This document shows, piece after piece, positions 42,338-55,105 of a stretch of DNA of 64,000 nucleotides (the stretch's first letter is position 1; each line of letters opens with the position of its first letter). Below the pieces are notes generated by a model that saw nothing but the letters and a program-made list of their open reading frames with translations, searched no databases and was not told where the DNA came from. The DNA comes from Portulaca oleracea (Eukaryota > Streptophyta > Magnoliopsida > Caryophyllales > Portulacaceae), in NCBI GenBank assembly GCA_029582165.1, contig CM055888.1, positions 29,341,408 through 29,405,407 of the forward strand, written 5' to 3'. Made by a program: the position numbers and the translations under genes.

Positions 42338-42836
42338 GAAAATAAGTTTCGTCCTCGAAACTTTAGAAGAACCAAAAATTTATAGATAGAATAATAAAGA
42401 TGAAAATATTTTGTCAAAACTAGGAAGAGAACTCATAGTCTTGGTCGTCCTTATGCTGGCCAGTCATAAGAAGTTCCCATAACTACAAAGCTCACTCCAT
42501 AATGTGTGACTAAAGATAAAAGTGTATGTACAATTATACTTGTATTAATTTTCCGGAGGAGATACGCTATTATAGATTGAATGCAGATATGTATTTGACT
42601 TGCCAATTCAACCAATTTTAATCAAGTATAAACCCAAGAATAAAATCCGTAGAAATATCCATAGATTTGAAAAATGAAATGACATGAGCATATATTCATT
42701 ATGCATCGAGACATATAGGTTATAGAGCAATAAATTATACCATAAGTACTGATGTATATCATGTATGCAAGAATTTTGAAATACAACAGGAGCTTTATTT
42801 GCTAGCGAAGTATTAAGCTAGATTTTATAAAGAACG
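42338..42836 (-). other. LARD-like interior, segment 1 (non-coding)
   Basis: AT-rich, with no open frame of interest; only the short pol-tail-like text next to the polypurine tract suggests descent from a coding element. Confidence 0.55.
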
Positions 42837-44608
42837 TGTCTAGGACCCGAAAAATTCCCGTTCGGGGAAATTATTTCGGATGCGCTACTTAATGATCGGG
42901 AGCCGACTAAGGTTGCTTAATCATTAAATAAGGATATTTTTATTTTCGAAATTCATTTTTGGGGTGATGAAAGTTTATTTATTTTACAAACTCTTTTATA
43001 TTATTAAAATACTCGAAATTACACTAAAATAATTTACTAATAAATTTAGTACCGGCCCACTATTACATCCAGGCCCAAGAAGTAGCAAAGGGACCGCCAT
43101 AGGACCCTAAAACCCGCACGGGTTTTATGGTGCCATGGGCCGAGCCCTGTGCAGCTTCGACCTAGAAAAAAAGGGCGTGAAAATTAATAAAACCCGTGCG
43201 GGCTTTATTAATCTTCTGGCCCGTTTTCTCTTAGGTGACCTTAGATTAATAAAAAGTGGTACTAATTATTTATAATTATTTTCGTGAAATTATCTTTTAT
43301 TTTAAATAACCAAAAGGATTTGTAAAAGTGACAAAGAGTCGCCAGTCGATTTAAGGTAATCGACAAACAATAAAAATAATAAAAATAACTCCGGTCTACG
43401 AAACCCGATTCTAAGTCCGGGGGTAAGGTTACGAATTCGAGAATTATAAGAATTCTCGAATTCGCCTGTTTAGAAAACAGACTCTACTAAAATCGACATT
43501 AAAATGAAATAGAGCGGGGGGAAGTTTAATTGATTTCACAAAATTATATTCTTAACATGCAATATAAAAAAAGGGGTTTTTGGTTTACAAAATATGCACA
43601 TATAATGGGAATAAAGTATAGATTACATGATTAAATAATACAACAACAAGAAAATGAAAGCGAACCTCTTTGATTTAGAAGCCCGAATGCGCCGATTGGA
43701 AACCTTGACTTTGCCTTGACTTGGTGGATGGAAAGATGAATATGAAAATGGTAGTAGGATAGTATATGAGTGATGATTTTGGTAGAGTAAGGGGAATGAT
43801 AATATGAGAAGAGAATTAGTTGATGAAATGAGAATAATAGAGGTGGTTTTTGAGAGTAGTTGGTGATTAGTGAGGGTGAAATGGAGGGGTATTTATAGAT
43901 GAAGAGGGGAATGGAGGAAAATCATGGGGGACACATCCCCATGATCATGCCATGCAATCACAAAGTCAAGGATAGGAGTCAAACACATGGAGCTAATATC
44001 ATGGGAGGATGATCAAATTTTTGGCACCAGATTCAAATAGAAAACCCACGCGGGTTTTATAATATCCAAGCACACGGATCGCTGATGTGGACGGCAAAAC
44101 GACGCGCTTCAGCAATATAAAACTCGCGCGGGTTTTGAAGTCGCTGGGCTGGAGCGCGCCTTGGGCTTGTCCTACTTCTGGGCCGCCTTTACTTATTAAA
44201 ATCCGTGCGGGTTTTGTACCAAGTACTGGGCCGGAGTTGCTTGCTGGGCCAAATTTCTAGGCCTGAGAATTGTTAAAACCCGCGTGGGTTTTGAACTGGC
44301 TAAGTGTAACTTCAAACGGCCATAACTCTTTCATCCGGACTCCGATTGAGGCAATTCAAAAGGTGTTGGAAAGATTATGATGTGTACTTTACTCTCATCA
44401 AGAAATAGGGCCAACGAGACTTGTGGAAAAAAAGGATTTGAAATGGTGGGCATATGTATGTGAAAAGGGTGGAAAATGAAGGCTTTTTGTGGTGGGTTGG
44501 CCCGATAACTTTTGATTAATGGAAGCCCAGTGGCTTGGCTTTCCTTCTAGCCTCTTTTCTTGTTGCTCTGATTTGTACACTTGTCCCGGTACAAAATTCG
44601 GTATCTAC
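42837..44608 (-). mobile_element. solo LTR of a Tat/Ogre-like element
   Basis: About 1.77 kb, starting TGTCTAGGACCC and ending TATCTACA, with AACGTG repeated at both edges (42833-42838 and 44609-44614). No internal region is attached. It shares with the G1 LTR the ordered landmarks GAGTCGCCA (43339), 'tacgaaaccc' (43397), 'gggggtaaggttacg' (43420) and 'gactctactaaaa' (43480). The exact duplication register is ambiguous by one or two bases. It carries six AAACCCG..CGGGTTTT palindromic modules. Confidence 0.75.
43109..44292. repeat. six AAAACCCGyrCGGGTTTT palindromic modules in solo LTR
   Basis: Modules at 43109, about 43188, 44041, 44118, 44197 and 44274, each about 19 bp and near-perfect inverted repeats, for example AAAACCCGCACGGGTTTTA. 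The one at 43183-43212 extends to a ~30-bp palindrome through ATTAATAAA on one side and TTTATTAAT on the other. Confidence 0.85.
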
Positions 44609-44614
44609 AACGTG

Positions 44615-47600
44615 TGAGCAGCTAATCATCACATTAAGACACAACTTCAAGCACCCAACTTAAAGAATTAAAATTGATACAACTAGTATATAACTAAAGT
44701 ATCATATTGCAGGGTTCATAGCAATTTCCTCCTCATAGAATAATTAAATATTTTGCTATGGGATATTGATGAGAGTCCAACGACTCTATCACTCACCATA
44801 AGGACATACGTATTACGTCATATTGAGATTTGTCACCAAAATAAATTAAAAATTATCCAAAATAGGGTTTAATTTTGAACGAACCCAACCAATCATCTAT
44901 ATAAAGAAATCTCACTCAAGAATATGTGTAATAACTGAATGTAACGAACTTCATGCATATATAATTTATCACTTGTAAACAAAGTTTCACATAACTGACT
45001 CCACAACGCATTTACAGCGAATTCCAATAGTGTTCATACAATATGTCAAGGATTAGTCAAGTTAAACTTGATATAGTACCAATTTAGAATATACCTTCGT
45101 CAAATCATGCAACATGAATCACAACTATCATAATATTATATACATGCACAGATTGTCAGTTTATATTCTCAAGATCTTGAAGCAAGCAATTTCAATTCAC
45201 ATTAATAACAAGGCATTCAAAAGAAACGTTTTTGAGATACCAAGAATATCTAAACAAGTTATTGTTCATAGAATATATAACGTGTACGTCATGAAATATA
45301 GCGTAGTGGTAAATAGGGAACCGTTAAATTTATTCGCATGCAACACGTAAGAGAGATGATTTTAATGTAATTGCCATAACTTAATTTATAAAATTAGACA
45401 AGTCATCTTACATCCTATATTACCTTAAACAAATACATTTACAGTGAAGTATGCTAATAGCTTTAGATAATAAGCAAATTTAAAATGGTATAGAGTCAAA
45501 ATTTACATTTTATCTCACTGATAATCTCAAGAAATTTCTTTTAGCGTGGATGGTATAGTTATCATAATTATTCTCATTATGGGTAAACAACTAAATCACT
45601 TAATATCATGCATGCATTACATGTAACTAGCATAAGGTCATTTGAATCATTTCCTTACACATGCATGAAATATTACCATCAACAAGCTACATGCACTCAG
45701 AATTATAGATTCTGGAAAATATACTATAATATCATATGCATAACTAATAAAGCCATGATTATGAGATAAATAATCCTCTGTAAGTTATACGAAACAAATG
45801 AAATACGCCTCCTTGAGTAGTAAGGAACCATTTAGCAATTTATTTAAGCATGCAATTTATATACTATTTCACATAATATGCTATAAGCATGCTTTATTGT
45901 TTAAAATTTTAAAAGGTAGACATAATGTACATACACATACATATTATATATATAAAATATATAGGCATACGGCAAGGAAGTAACAAGTAACATGCATTTA
46001 TGTCTACCTTATACATGCACTTCCATTTTTTTTTTCTCGAATTAAACTGATCATTATATACATCATATATACTCTTATTAAATTAGTTACGTATTAAATT
46101 AGTAACTAAGCATGTAGGCTGATATGGGAGACATAACAACATAATTTGACAGAATTGATCAATGAGAATTCGAACATGAATAATTTAAAGTATGAAATAA
46201 AATTTAGCATCTTAAAGAACATAGCATGATATATAGCTAATTTCTTTCTAGCGACCATAATATTTATATTCCTACATAGTATAAGACTAAGAATCTCCTA
46301 TTATAAAACAATTAATGACGGGTCAAACAATAATAGCTAGTAAACAAAAAGCATGCATAAGGTAACATTGCTTTCATGCATAGTAAATTAATGACCCATA
46401 AATTTTACCACATATGTAATTCATCAAATAACCATGCATCATATTTATTTCATAGAAATTAAGAGCATGTAGTAACGAATATAATTTTCATGTTAATGAC
46501 TTAATTTAAGCAAATGCACATATAATAATAAGATTCCACAAATTAACCTAAAACTTATAAGTGGTCAACATATTACTAGCAAAATAATTTCATATATAGA
46601 CAATATACCATAAATATTTGATATATGCGCCATAACATATATAAATGAACGGTTGGAATATAATTCTTCACAATTAATAAATTAGTAACTCACACAATTT
46701 CTTCATAGTTCAAACATAATATTGGCACAGATATTTAATTATTCATAACAAACCCTTTTGAATAAGAAATGCATTGAATGAACTAGTTCTTCTAACATGC
46801 TCATATGAAACCAGAGAATTTAAGAAATTGAAGCAAATGACAAAGAAGCACAAATTGGATCATAGACTATTTAGAGAAATAGTTTCAATCGATCAAACGT
46901 GGAATTACTTTGATCTAGCAATGTCATGCATGAATTCGTTAACATGCTGGTATAAAAAATAAGGAGTTTAAATATTTCAAATAAACGAGTAAAGAAGCAC
47001 AAAAATAGACAATCAACCACTTAGCATGATAGTTATAAGATTCACGTACTAAATATCATGTAGGGATTGAACCTTCGCAATGGTCAACATATGTACCTAT
47101 AAATGTTTTAGTTCATAATTTCACTAAACACATGACTTACATATATAAATGGTATGCAACAAATGACCTCATGTGAGAAAAAAGCGAGGGATAAAGATCA
47201 CCAATTAGGTACAATCATTTGTAAGAGTTTATCCTATTATCTAATAATTTATTAATAGTACCATGAAATATCTCGGGTTTCTAAATTCAAATTTATTGAG
47301 CGCATACTCTTTATAGGAGATTATGCCAACATGTATTCAATTGTAGAATAGGCAAATTATAGATGCATGTCATAATCACATAATATATGCTCATATGAAC
47401 GATTCATAAGTGAATTGCAACAATTCACTCATCTACCTAATAAACCGCAAAAGTAATTTCCAAGCAACTAATGAGTCTAAATCAGCTAGTAAATTAATGT
47501 CATGTAATTCTACTGATTCCTTCTATCATGCAACAAATTGAGGTAAATTGGTACTATAAATTATAGTGATCATCCTTAATATTTTACGTAGGTATGCAAA

Positions 47601-47957
47601 TCAACATATATCACAATTAATCTCATAGATACATACTATATAAGGAATACCATCCATATCCATATATATAAAGTTTCAAGACACAAAATACTAAGGAATA
47701 ATTAGCCTCCATATCTATAATCAAGACACAAAATATGACCTTAAAATTGTAATAGAATAATTATTTTATGCATTAAGGTCCATACTAGGTCATATTTCAA
47801 ATTTCCTAATCATGCACATTAACACACAAGTACAAGTAAGCATAAGACACATAATATTTATTCAAGACTGGCCAATTCACGGAGAACTTAATCAAATATA
47901 AAGATAGACACATACATATCGTCAACGAAGCATTTCCACATAGTTATCATGTGATAG
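44615..47957 (-). other. LARD-like interior, segment 2 (non-coding)
   Basis: About 3.3 kb of AT-rich sequence without recognisable coding potential. Short frames at 45114, 45798 and 46774 have no domain features. From 45388 on it is included in the tandem duplication and recurs at 51109-53678. Confidence 0.65.
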
Positions 47958-47962
47958 CTCAC

Positions 47963-49405
47963 TGATAAGCCGCAAGTGCACGGGTGAAATTGTAGCATAA
48001 ATCAAGGTCGTTCCCACAGGGACTTTTCCTTTCAACGCACTGAACTAGCCTCCTAATTGATCGCTAAGTCGATCCGTTTTTGGTTTGAAATAACTAAATC
48101 TAAATCTAATCACAATCAAGAACTAAACAAAAGGTTATTCACACAAACTTTTCGAATTTAATCAAGGTAAAAAGGCGTTCAGGGGACGAAACCTAAGTCA
48201 AATAACGAATCAACGATGTGGATTGAACTCTCATTTCATTAATTTGCACAATCAAGGTTCGATAATCGCATAGAACACTTCGCAATGAGATTTTGTCACT
48301 AGAGCGAATTGCCAAGACTAACCAAGCACCTACTTTCGTGGTTATTTCGATTTAGTCAAGGTTAAAGATCTAATTATCTCAAGAACCCTAGTTAAAACTT
48401 CTATGTCTAGATAATTTTAACTAGTTCAATCTAAGTTTTCGGGTAATCAAACTTCTCCTTTCGGTACTTCATTCAACAACCTATTAACATGCAATTGGTG
48501 ATCAAGCAAAAGCAATAACAATTCAATTCAAAGACCAAATAGATTGAAACAAACTAAATTCATGATAATTTAATCCAACAAAGTCAATTCATCAAGCAAC
48601 TTCAAAGGTTCATCCTCTAAACTAAAAAGAACTACTCACTATTCATGTTTAAAACTACAAAGCAATTGAAATCTATTCTAGAAAGCATATGAAAATCTAT
48701 GAGAGAATGAGAAATAAACCCAAGTGAAGAACAAACTTGCTAGGAATCAACAATGGAGGACTTTTGCTCCTCCACTTCAAAGTATGTTCGAGTTGCTCTT
48801 CAATCTTCAATCTACTCTCAATCTTCAATCATGGAATGGAATGGAATATGGATGATGAATGATATGATTAGGGCATGAAATGGATGATGGTGGATTGATT
48901 CTCTCAAACTACGTCGGAAATAAGCATAATATAGGCAAATATCAACTCAAAACCGCCGAAAATGAAAAGACAGGAGAGGCACGGACCGTGCCAGGGGTGA
49001 CACGGACCGTGCTCATAGTGACACGGGTCGTGCCCCCCTAGGCACTACCCGTGTCGCTTCACTGCTCATAATTCTTCACGTTCTGGTCATAGGCACTACC
49101 CGTGCCACCGCAGACACCACCCGTGCCACTGTCTTTTTCAGGCCTAAGAGTACTTTGGGCCATTGTTTGGGCCTTGGGTGATCCAACATCTCACTTCTTG
49201 GTCCTTTAAGCTCATAACTTGGATCTACACTTGCTTTTTGGGCTCGGTTTACATCGATTCTTCACAAATTCCCTAAAAAACTCACCAAACTCCAAACCAA
49301 GTGTAATATGGGAAATTCGGGTATAAAATAACATAATCAAATCAAATATTCCCCAAATTCTCATCAAAACAACCAAGTTCTCATATATACAAGAAGCACT
49401 TATCA
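47963..49405 (-). repeat. Athila-like LTR A (duplicated copy)
   Basis: 1443 bp with ends TGATAAG...CTTATCA, preceded by CTCAC (47958-47962). It is the duplicate of LTR B, not an independent insertion: its flanks on both sides are duplicated too. Module cluster at 48980-49125. Confidence 0.9.
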
Positions 49406-51108
49406 AAATCCCCCATGCTTAGTCCTTGCTTGTCCCTAAGCAAGTCCAAACTCAAAAGAAAAGGCAACGAAAGAAAATGAAAGAAAATTAAAGAAAACGG
49501 GACAAAAAGACTCAAAGAACTCAAAGCAAAAACAAAAAGACTCAAAAGTAAAAATTAACGAAAACGAAAATTTTTTATTTAATTACAAATCTGCAGGATG
49601 GCAATGATAGAACATTCAATCAACCCAATCTAATCTAAAGTACAACCCAAGAGTGACAAAGAAGCCAATTTACACAAGTAAATGAAGACAAATTATTCAA
49701 GAATGGTACTCATCAAGTTCAACCAATCACCCTTAATCACCGAATGAGATAAGAAGGCACATGTTAAGCATGAAACTAGGTAAGAATGAAGAGCAAACTC
49801 ACTTTCTGGGAATGTGGAAACACTCCTCTCATGTGTTTAAAGATGAAAAATCATTGAAAGTTCGCTCAAATACTCAAACCAAAGCCACAACCAACCACGT
49901 ATTTGCTAAGAATCTCAACTCTCCACCGCAATTTGCAAAGCAACAATGACAATCAAGAGGACTTTCAAGGGTTGTAACGGGGCTAAGGTTAAGGTTAAGG
50001 AGTGGAAAATATTTGGGAATTGTGGAGCTAAAAGCCAAAGCTTGAAATTATGTTGCACCAATTCAACATACATACACTCTCACCACTTAAAATCAATCCA
50101 AATCAACCCCACAAACAATTGGAAACTTGCCTCAAAACAAAAGAAACACAATGTCAAACACTTTATTCACTTTTTTTCATTTTTTTCCGGAATTCTCCGA
50201 TTTTTTTTCCCTTTTTCTGCTTTTTCTTTTTTCTTTTGTTTTGTTTTTTTTTTCCTTTTTTTCTTTGAATAAAACACACAAACAAACAAACTCACACTTA
50301 TATACACCTCACTAGGCAAGCTACCAATTCCAACCAACAACCTCAATGCACATAATTGGGGGAATCAAATCAATATTTACAACTCAACCCAATCCCCATC
50401 ACAAACCAAACCACCAAAGTAACCACAATCAACCCAACTTCATACTCAACAGATTTCAAGCAATGGCTTAAGGGTAGGAAATATATAATCGGCCAAGGCT
50501 CATAATGTGGGTTCAAGAAGAGAAAAAGTCAAGGCAAGAAAGGGGCTAACTACGGATATTCTGATGTAAACGGGTGGTCAAGGCTTGCGGGTTCAAATCC
50601 TAATGCCTCTATCATCTTGTCAATGTACAACGCATAGCAATTTCAAGGAGATGCAAAGCAAATGAAGGAGGATGCAACAATGGTGAGTCACTCATGGAAA
50701 TAAGACTAATAAAGATGATTAGTCTTTCCTTTTAGGCTTATGTGGACTCACGGGTAGCGCTCAACAACCATTACCTAGTTTAAAAAGATATGCATATGCA
50801 CAACTCACTCTTACAATAGAAACAAAGGCAATCGGTCTTACTATCCTAGCACAATTCTCACAACAATTAGCTTCACAACTCAAGTCAATTCACAGTCTTT
50901 CACAAGCGGCCTATACAGGATCAAATCAAGTCAAAAGAAAACTATCACGCCAAATCTTATATCAAACAGTTTTTTTTTTTTTTTTACTTTTTCACAATTT
51001 TCAAAAACTTTTTACAAGACTAAAGATGAAAATAAGAAAATAAGAAAACGAAAACGAACTACGAAAAGAGGAAATTAAAACTACAAGCAAATTTAGAAAA
51101 CAAAGAAA
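49406..51108 (-). other. Athila-like 3' non-coding region, duplicated copy
   Basis: Matches 55106-56810. It starts with AAATCCCCCATGCTTAG (purine tract on the minus strand) and contains T-rich tracts near 50170-50270 and 50970. No coding sequence. Confidence 0.75.
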
Positions 51109-53678
51109 ATAAAATTAGACAAGTCATCTTACATCCTATATTACCTTAAACAAATACATTTACAGTGAAGTATGCTAATAGCTTTAGATAATAAGCAAAT
51201 TTAAAATGGTATAGAGTCAAAATTTACATTTTATCTCACTGATAATCTCAAGAAATTTCTTTTAGCGTGGATGGTATAGTTATCATAATTATTCTCATTA
51301 TGGGTAAACAACTAAATCACTTAATATCATGCATGCATTACATGTAACTAGCATAAGGTCATTTGAATCATTTCCTTACACATGCATGAAATATTACCAT
51401 CAACAAGCTACATGCACTCAGAATTATAGATTCTGGAAAATATACTATAATATCATATGCATAACTAATAAAGCCATGATTATGAGATAAATAATCCTCT
51501 GTAAGTTATACGAAACAAATGAAATACGCCTCCTTGAGTAGTAAGGAACCATTTAGCAATTTATTTAAGCATGCAATTTATATACTACTTCACATAATAT
51601 GCTATAAGCATGCTTTATTGTTTAAAATTTTAAAAGGTAGACATAATGTACATACACATACATATTATATATATAAAATATATAGGCATACGGCAAGGAA
51701 GTAACAAGTAACATGCATTTATGTCTACCTTATACATGCACTTCCATTTTTTTTTTCTCGAATTAAACTGATCATTATATACATCATATATACTCTTATT
51801 AAATTAGTTACGTATTAAATTAGTAACTAAGCATGTAGGCTGATATGGGAGACATAACAACATAATTTGACAGAATTGATCAATGAGAATTCGAACATGA
51901 ATAATTTAAAGTATGAAATAAAATTTAGCATCTTAAAGAACATAGCATGATATATAGCTAATTTCTTTCTAGCGACCATAATATTTATATTCCTACATAG
52001 TATAAGACTAAGAATCTCCTAATATAAAACAATTAATGACGGGTCAAGCAATAATAGCTAGTAAACAAAAAGCATGCATAAGGTAACATTGCTTTCATGC
52101 ATAGTAAATTAATGACCCATAAATTTTACCACATATGTAATTCATCAAATAACCATGTATCATATTTATTTCATAGAAATTAAGAGCATGTAGTAACGAA
52201 TATAATTTTCATGTTAATGACTTAATTTCAGCAAATGCACATATAATAATAAGATTCCACAAATTAACCTAAAACTTATAAGTGGTCAACATATTACTAG
52301 CAAAATAATTTCATATATAGACAATATACCATAAATATTTGATATATGCGCCATAACATATATAAATGAACGGTTGGAATATAATTCTTCACAACTAATA
52401 AATTAGTAACTCACACAATTTCTTCATAGTTCAAACATAATATTGGCACAGATATTTAATTATTCATAACAAACCCTTTTGAATAAGAAATGCATTGAAT
52501 GAACTAGTTCTTCTAACATGCTCATATGAAACCAGAGAATTTAAGAAATTGAAGCAAATGACAAAGAAGCACAAATTGGATCATAGACTATTTAGAGAAA
52601 TAGTTTCAATCAATCAAACATGGAATTACTTTGATCTAGCAATGTCATGCATGAATTCGTTAACATGCTGGTATATAAAATAAGGAGTTTAAATATTTCA
52701 AATAAACGAGTAAAGAAGCACAAAAATAGACAATCAACCACTTAGCATGATAGTTATAAGATTCACGTACTAAATATCATGTAGGGATTGAACCTTCGCA
52801 ATGGTCAACATATGTACCTATAAATGTTTTAGTTCATAATTTCACTAAACACATGACTTACATATATAAATGGTATGCAACAAATGACCTCATGTGAGAA
52901 AAAAGCGAGGGATAAAGATCACCAATTAGGTACAATCATTTGTAAGAGTTTATCCTATTATCTAATAATTCATTAATAGTACCATGAAATATCTCGGGTT
53001 TCTAAATTCAAATTTATTGAGCGCATACTCTTTATAGGAGATTATGCCAACATGTATTCAATTGTAGAATAGGCAAATTATAGATGCATGTCATAATCAC
53101 ATAATATATGCTCATATGAACGATTCATAAGTGAATTGCAACAATTCACTCATCTACCTAATAAACCGCAAAAGTAATTTCCAAGCAACTAATGAGTCTA
53201 AATCAGCTAGTAAATTAATGTCATGTAATTCTACTGATTCCTTCTATCATGCAACAAATTGAGGTAAATTGGTACTATAAATTATAGTGATCATCCTTAA
53301 TATTTTACGTAGGTATGCAAATCAACATATATCACAATTAATCTCATAGATACATACTATATAAGGAATACCATCCATATCCATATATATAAAGTTTCAA
53401 GACACAAAATACTAAGGAATAATTAGCCTCCATATCTATAATCAAGACACAAAATATGACCTTAAAATTGTAATAGAATAATTATTTTATGCATTAAGGT
53501 CCATACTAGGTCATATTTCAAATTTCCTAATCATGCACATTAACACACAAGTACAAGTAAGCATAAGACACATAATATTTATTCAAGACTGGCCAATTCA
53601 CGGAGAACTTAATCAAATATAAAGATAGACACATACATATCGTCAACGAAGCATTTCCACATAGTTATCATGTGATAG

Positions 53679-53683
53679 CTCAC
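53679..53683. repeat. TSD CTCAC, left of Athila-like element
   Basis: Matches CTCAC at 61389-61393, right of LTR C. Confidence 0.88.
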
Positions 53684-55105
53684 TGATAAGCCGCAAGTGC
53701 ACGGGTGAAATTGTAGCATAAATCAAGGTCGTTCCCACAGGGACTTTTCCTTTCAACGCACTGAACTAGCCTCCTAATTGATCGCTAAGTCGATCCGTTT
53801 TTGGTTTGAAATAACTAAATCTAAATCTAATCACAATCAAGAACTAAACAAAAGGTTATTCACACAAACTTTTCGAATTTAATCAAGGTAAAAAGGCGTT
53901 CAGGGGACGAAACCTAAGTCAAATAACGAATCAACGATGTGGATTGAACTCTCATTTCATTAATTTGCACAATCAAGGTTCGATAATCGCATAGAACACT
54001 TCGCAATGAGATTTTGTCACCAGAGCGAATTGCCAAGACTAACCAAGCACCTACTTTCGTGGTTATTTCGATTTAGTCAAGGTTAAAGATCTAATTATCT
54101 CAAGAACCCTAGTTAAAACTTCTATGTCTAGATAATTTTAACTAGTTCAATCTAAGTTTTCGGGTAATCAAACTTCTCCTTTCGGTACTTCATTCAACAA
54201 CCTATTAACATGCAATTGGTGATCAAGCAAAAGCAATAACAATTCAATTCAAAGACCAAATAGATTGAAACAAACTAAATTCATGATAATTTAATCCAAC
54301 AAAGTCAATTCATCAAGCAACTTCAAAGGTTCATCCCCTAAACTAAAAAGAACTACTCACTATTCATGTTTAAAACTACAAAGCAATTGAAATCTATTCT
54401 AGAAAGCATATGAAAATCTATGAGAGAATGAGAAATAAACCCAAGTGAAGAACAAACTTGCTAGGAATCAACAATGGAGGACTTTTGCTCCTCCACTTCA
54501 AAGTATATTCGAGTTGCTCTTCAATCTTCAATCTACTCTCAATCTTCAATCATGGAATGGAATGGAATATGGATGATGAATGATATGATTAGGGCATGAA
54601 ATGGATGATGGTGGATTGGTTCTCTCAAACTACGTCGGAAATAAGCATAATATAGGCAAATATCAACTCAAAATCGCCGAAAATGAAAAGACAGGAGAGG
54701 CACGGACCGTGCCAGGGGTGACACGGGTCGTGCCCCCCTAGGCACTACCCGTGTCGCTTCACTGCTCATAATTCTTCACGTTCTGGTCATAGGCACTACC
54801 CGTGCCACTGTAGACACCACCCGTGCCACTGTCTTTTTCAGGCCTAAGAGTACTTTGGGCCATTGTTTGGGCCTTGGGTGATCCAACATCTCACTTCTTG
54901 GTCCTTTAAGCTCATAACTTGGATCTACACTTGCTTTTTGGGCTCGGTTTACATCGATTCTTCACAAATTCCCTAAAAAACTCACCAAACTCCAAACCAA
55001 GTGTAATATGGGAAATTCGGGTATAAAATAACATAATCAAATCAAATATTCCCCAAATTCTCATCAAAACAACCAAGTTCTCATATATACAAGAAGCACT
55101 TATCA
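53684..55105 (-). repeat. Athila-like LTR B (3' LTR)
   Basis: 1422 bp, TGATAAG...CTTATCA. It has five CACGG/CCGTG modules between 54701 and 54825; one module is missing relative to LTRs A and C. Confidence 0.9.

Larger units (their letters stand above)
45388..51108. repeat. tandem duplication, unit 1 (5721 bp)
   Basis: Contains LARD interior, an Athila-like LTR (47963-49405) and 1.7 kb of Athila-like 3' sequence, and repeats at 51109-56810. By eye about 20 substitutions and a few indels separate the units. The junction at 51109-51114 reads ATAAAA, a 6-bp word present at both parental breakpoints (45388-45393 and 56811-56816). Confidence 0.92.

Noticed and set aside
48980..49125. Short palindromic repeats that superficially look like a CRISPR array
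   Set aside because: Irregular spacing, degenerate modules, plant LTR context and no cas genes.
47963..49405. Athila-like LTR A as an independent solo LTR
   Set aside because: The sequences on both sides are also duplicated in the next unit, and the CTCAC flank is present only on its left; it is a by-product of the tandem duplication.
50158..50272. Phe/Ser-rich frames at 50050-50315 and 55749-56017
   Set aside because: Translations of T-rich low-complexity tracts in the Athila-like 3' non-coding region.
50464..50612. Pol III-like boxes (TGGCTTAAGGG and GGGTTCAAATCC), suggesting a SINE or tRNA
   Set aside because: The boxes are about 130 bp apart, too far for a tRNA-derived promoter, and no cloverleaf can be drawn around GGTTCAAATCC.
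46774..52683. 62-codon frame repeated at 46774 and 52495
   Set aside because: It occurs twice only because of the 5.7-kb duplication, with substitutions at replacement sites and no recognisable motif.
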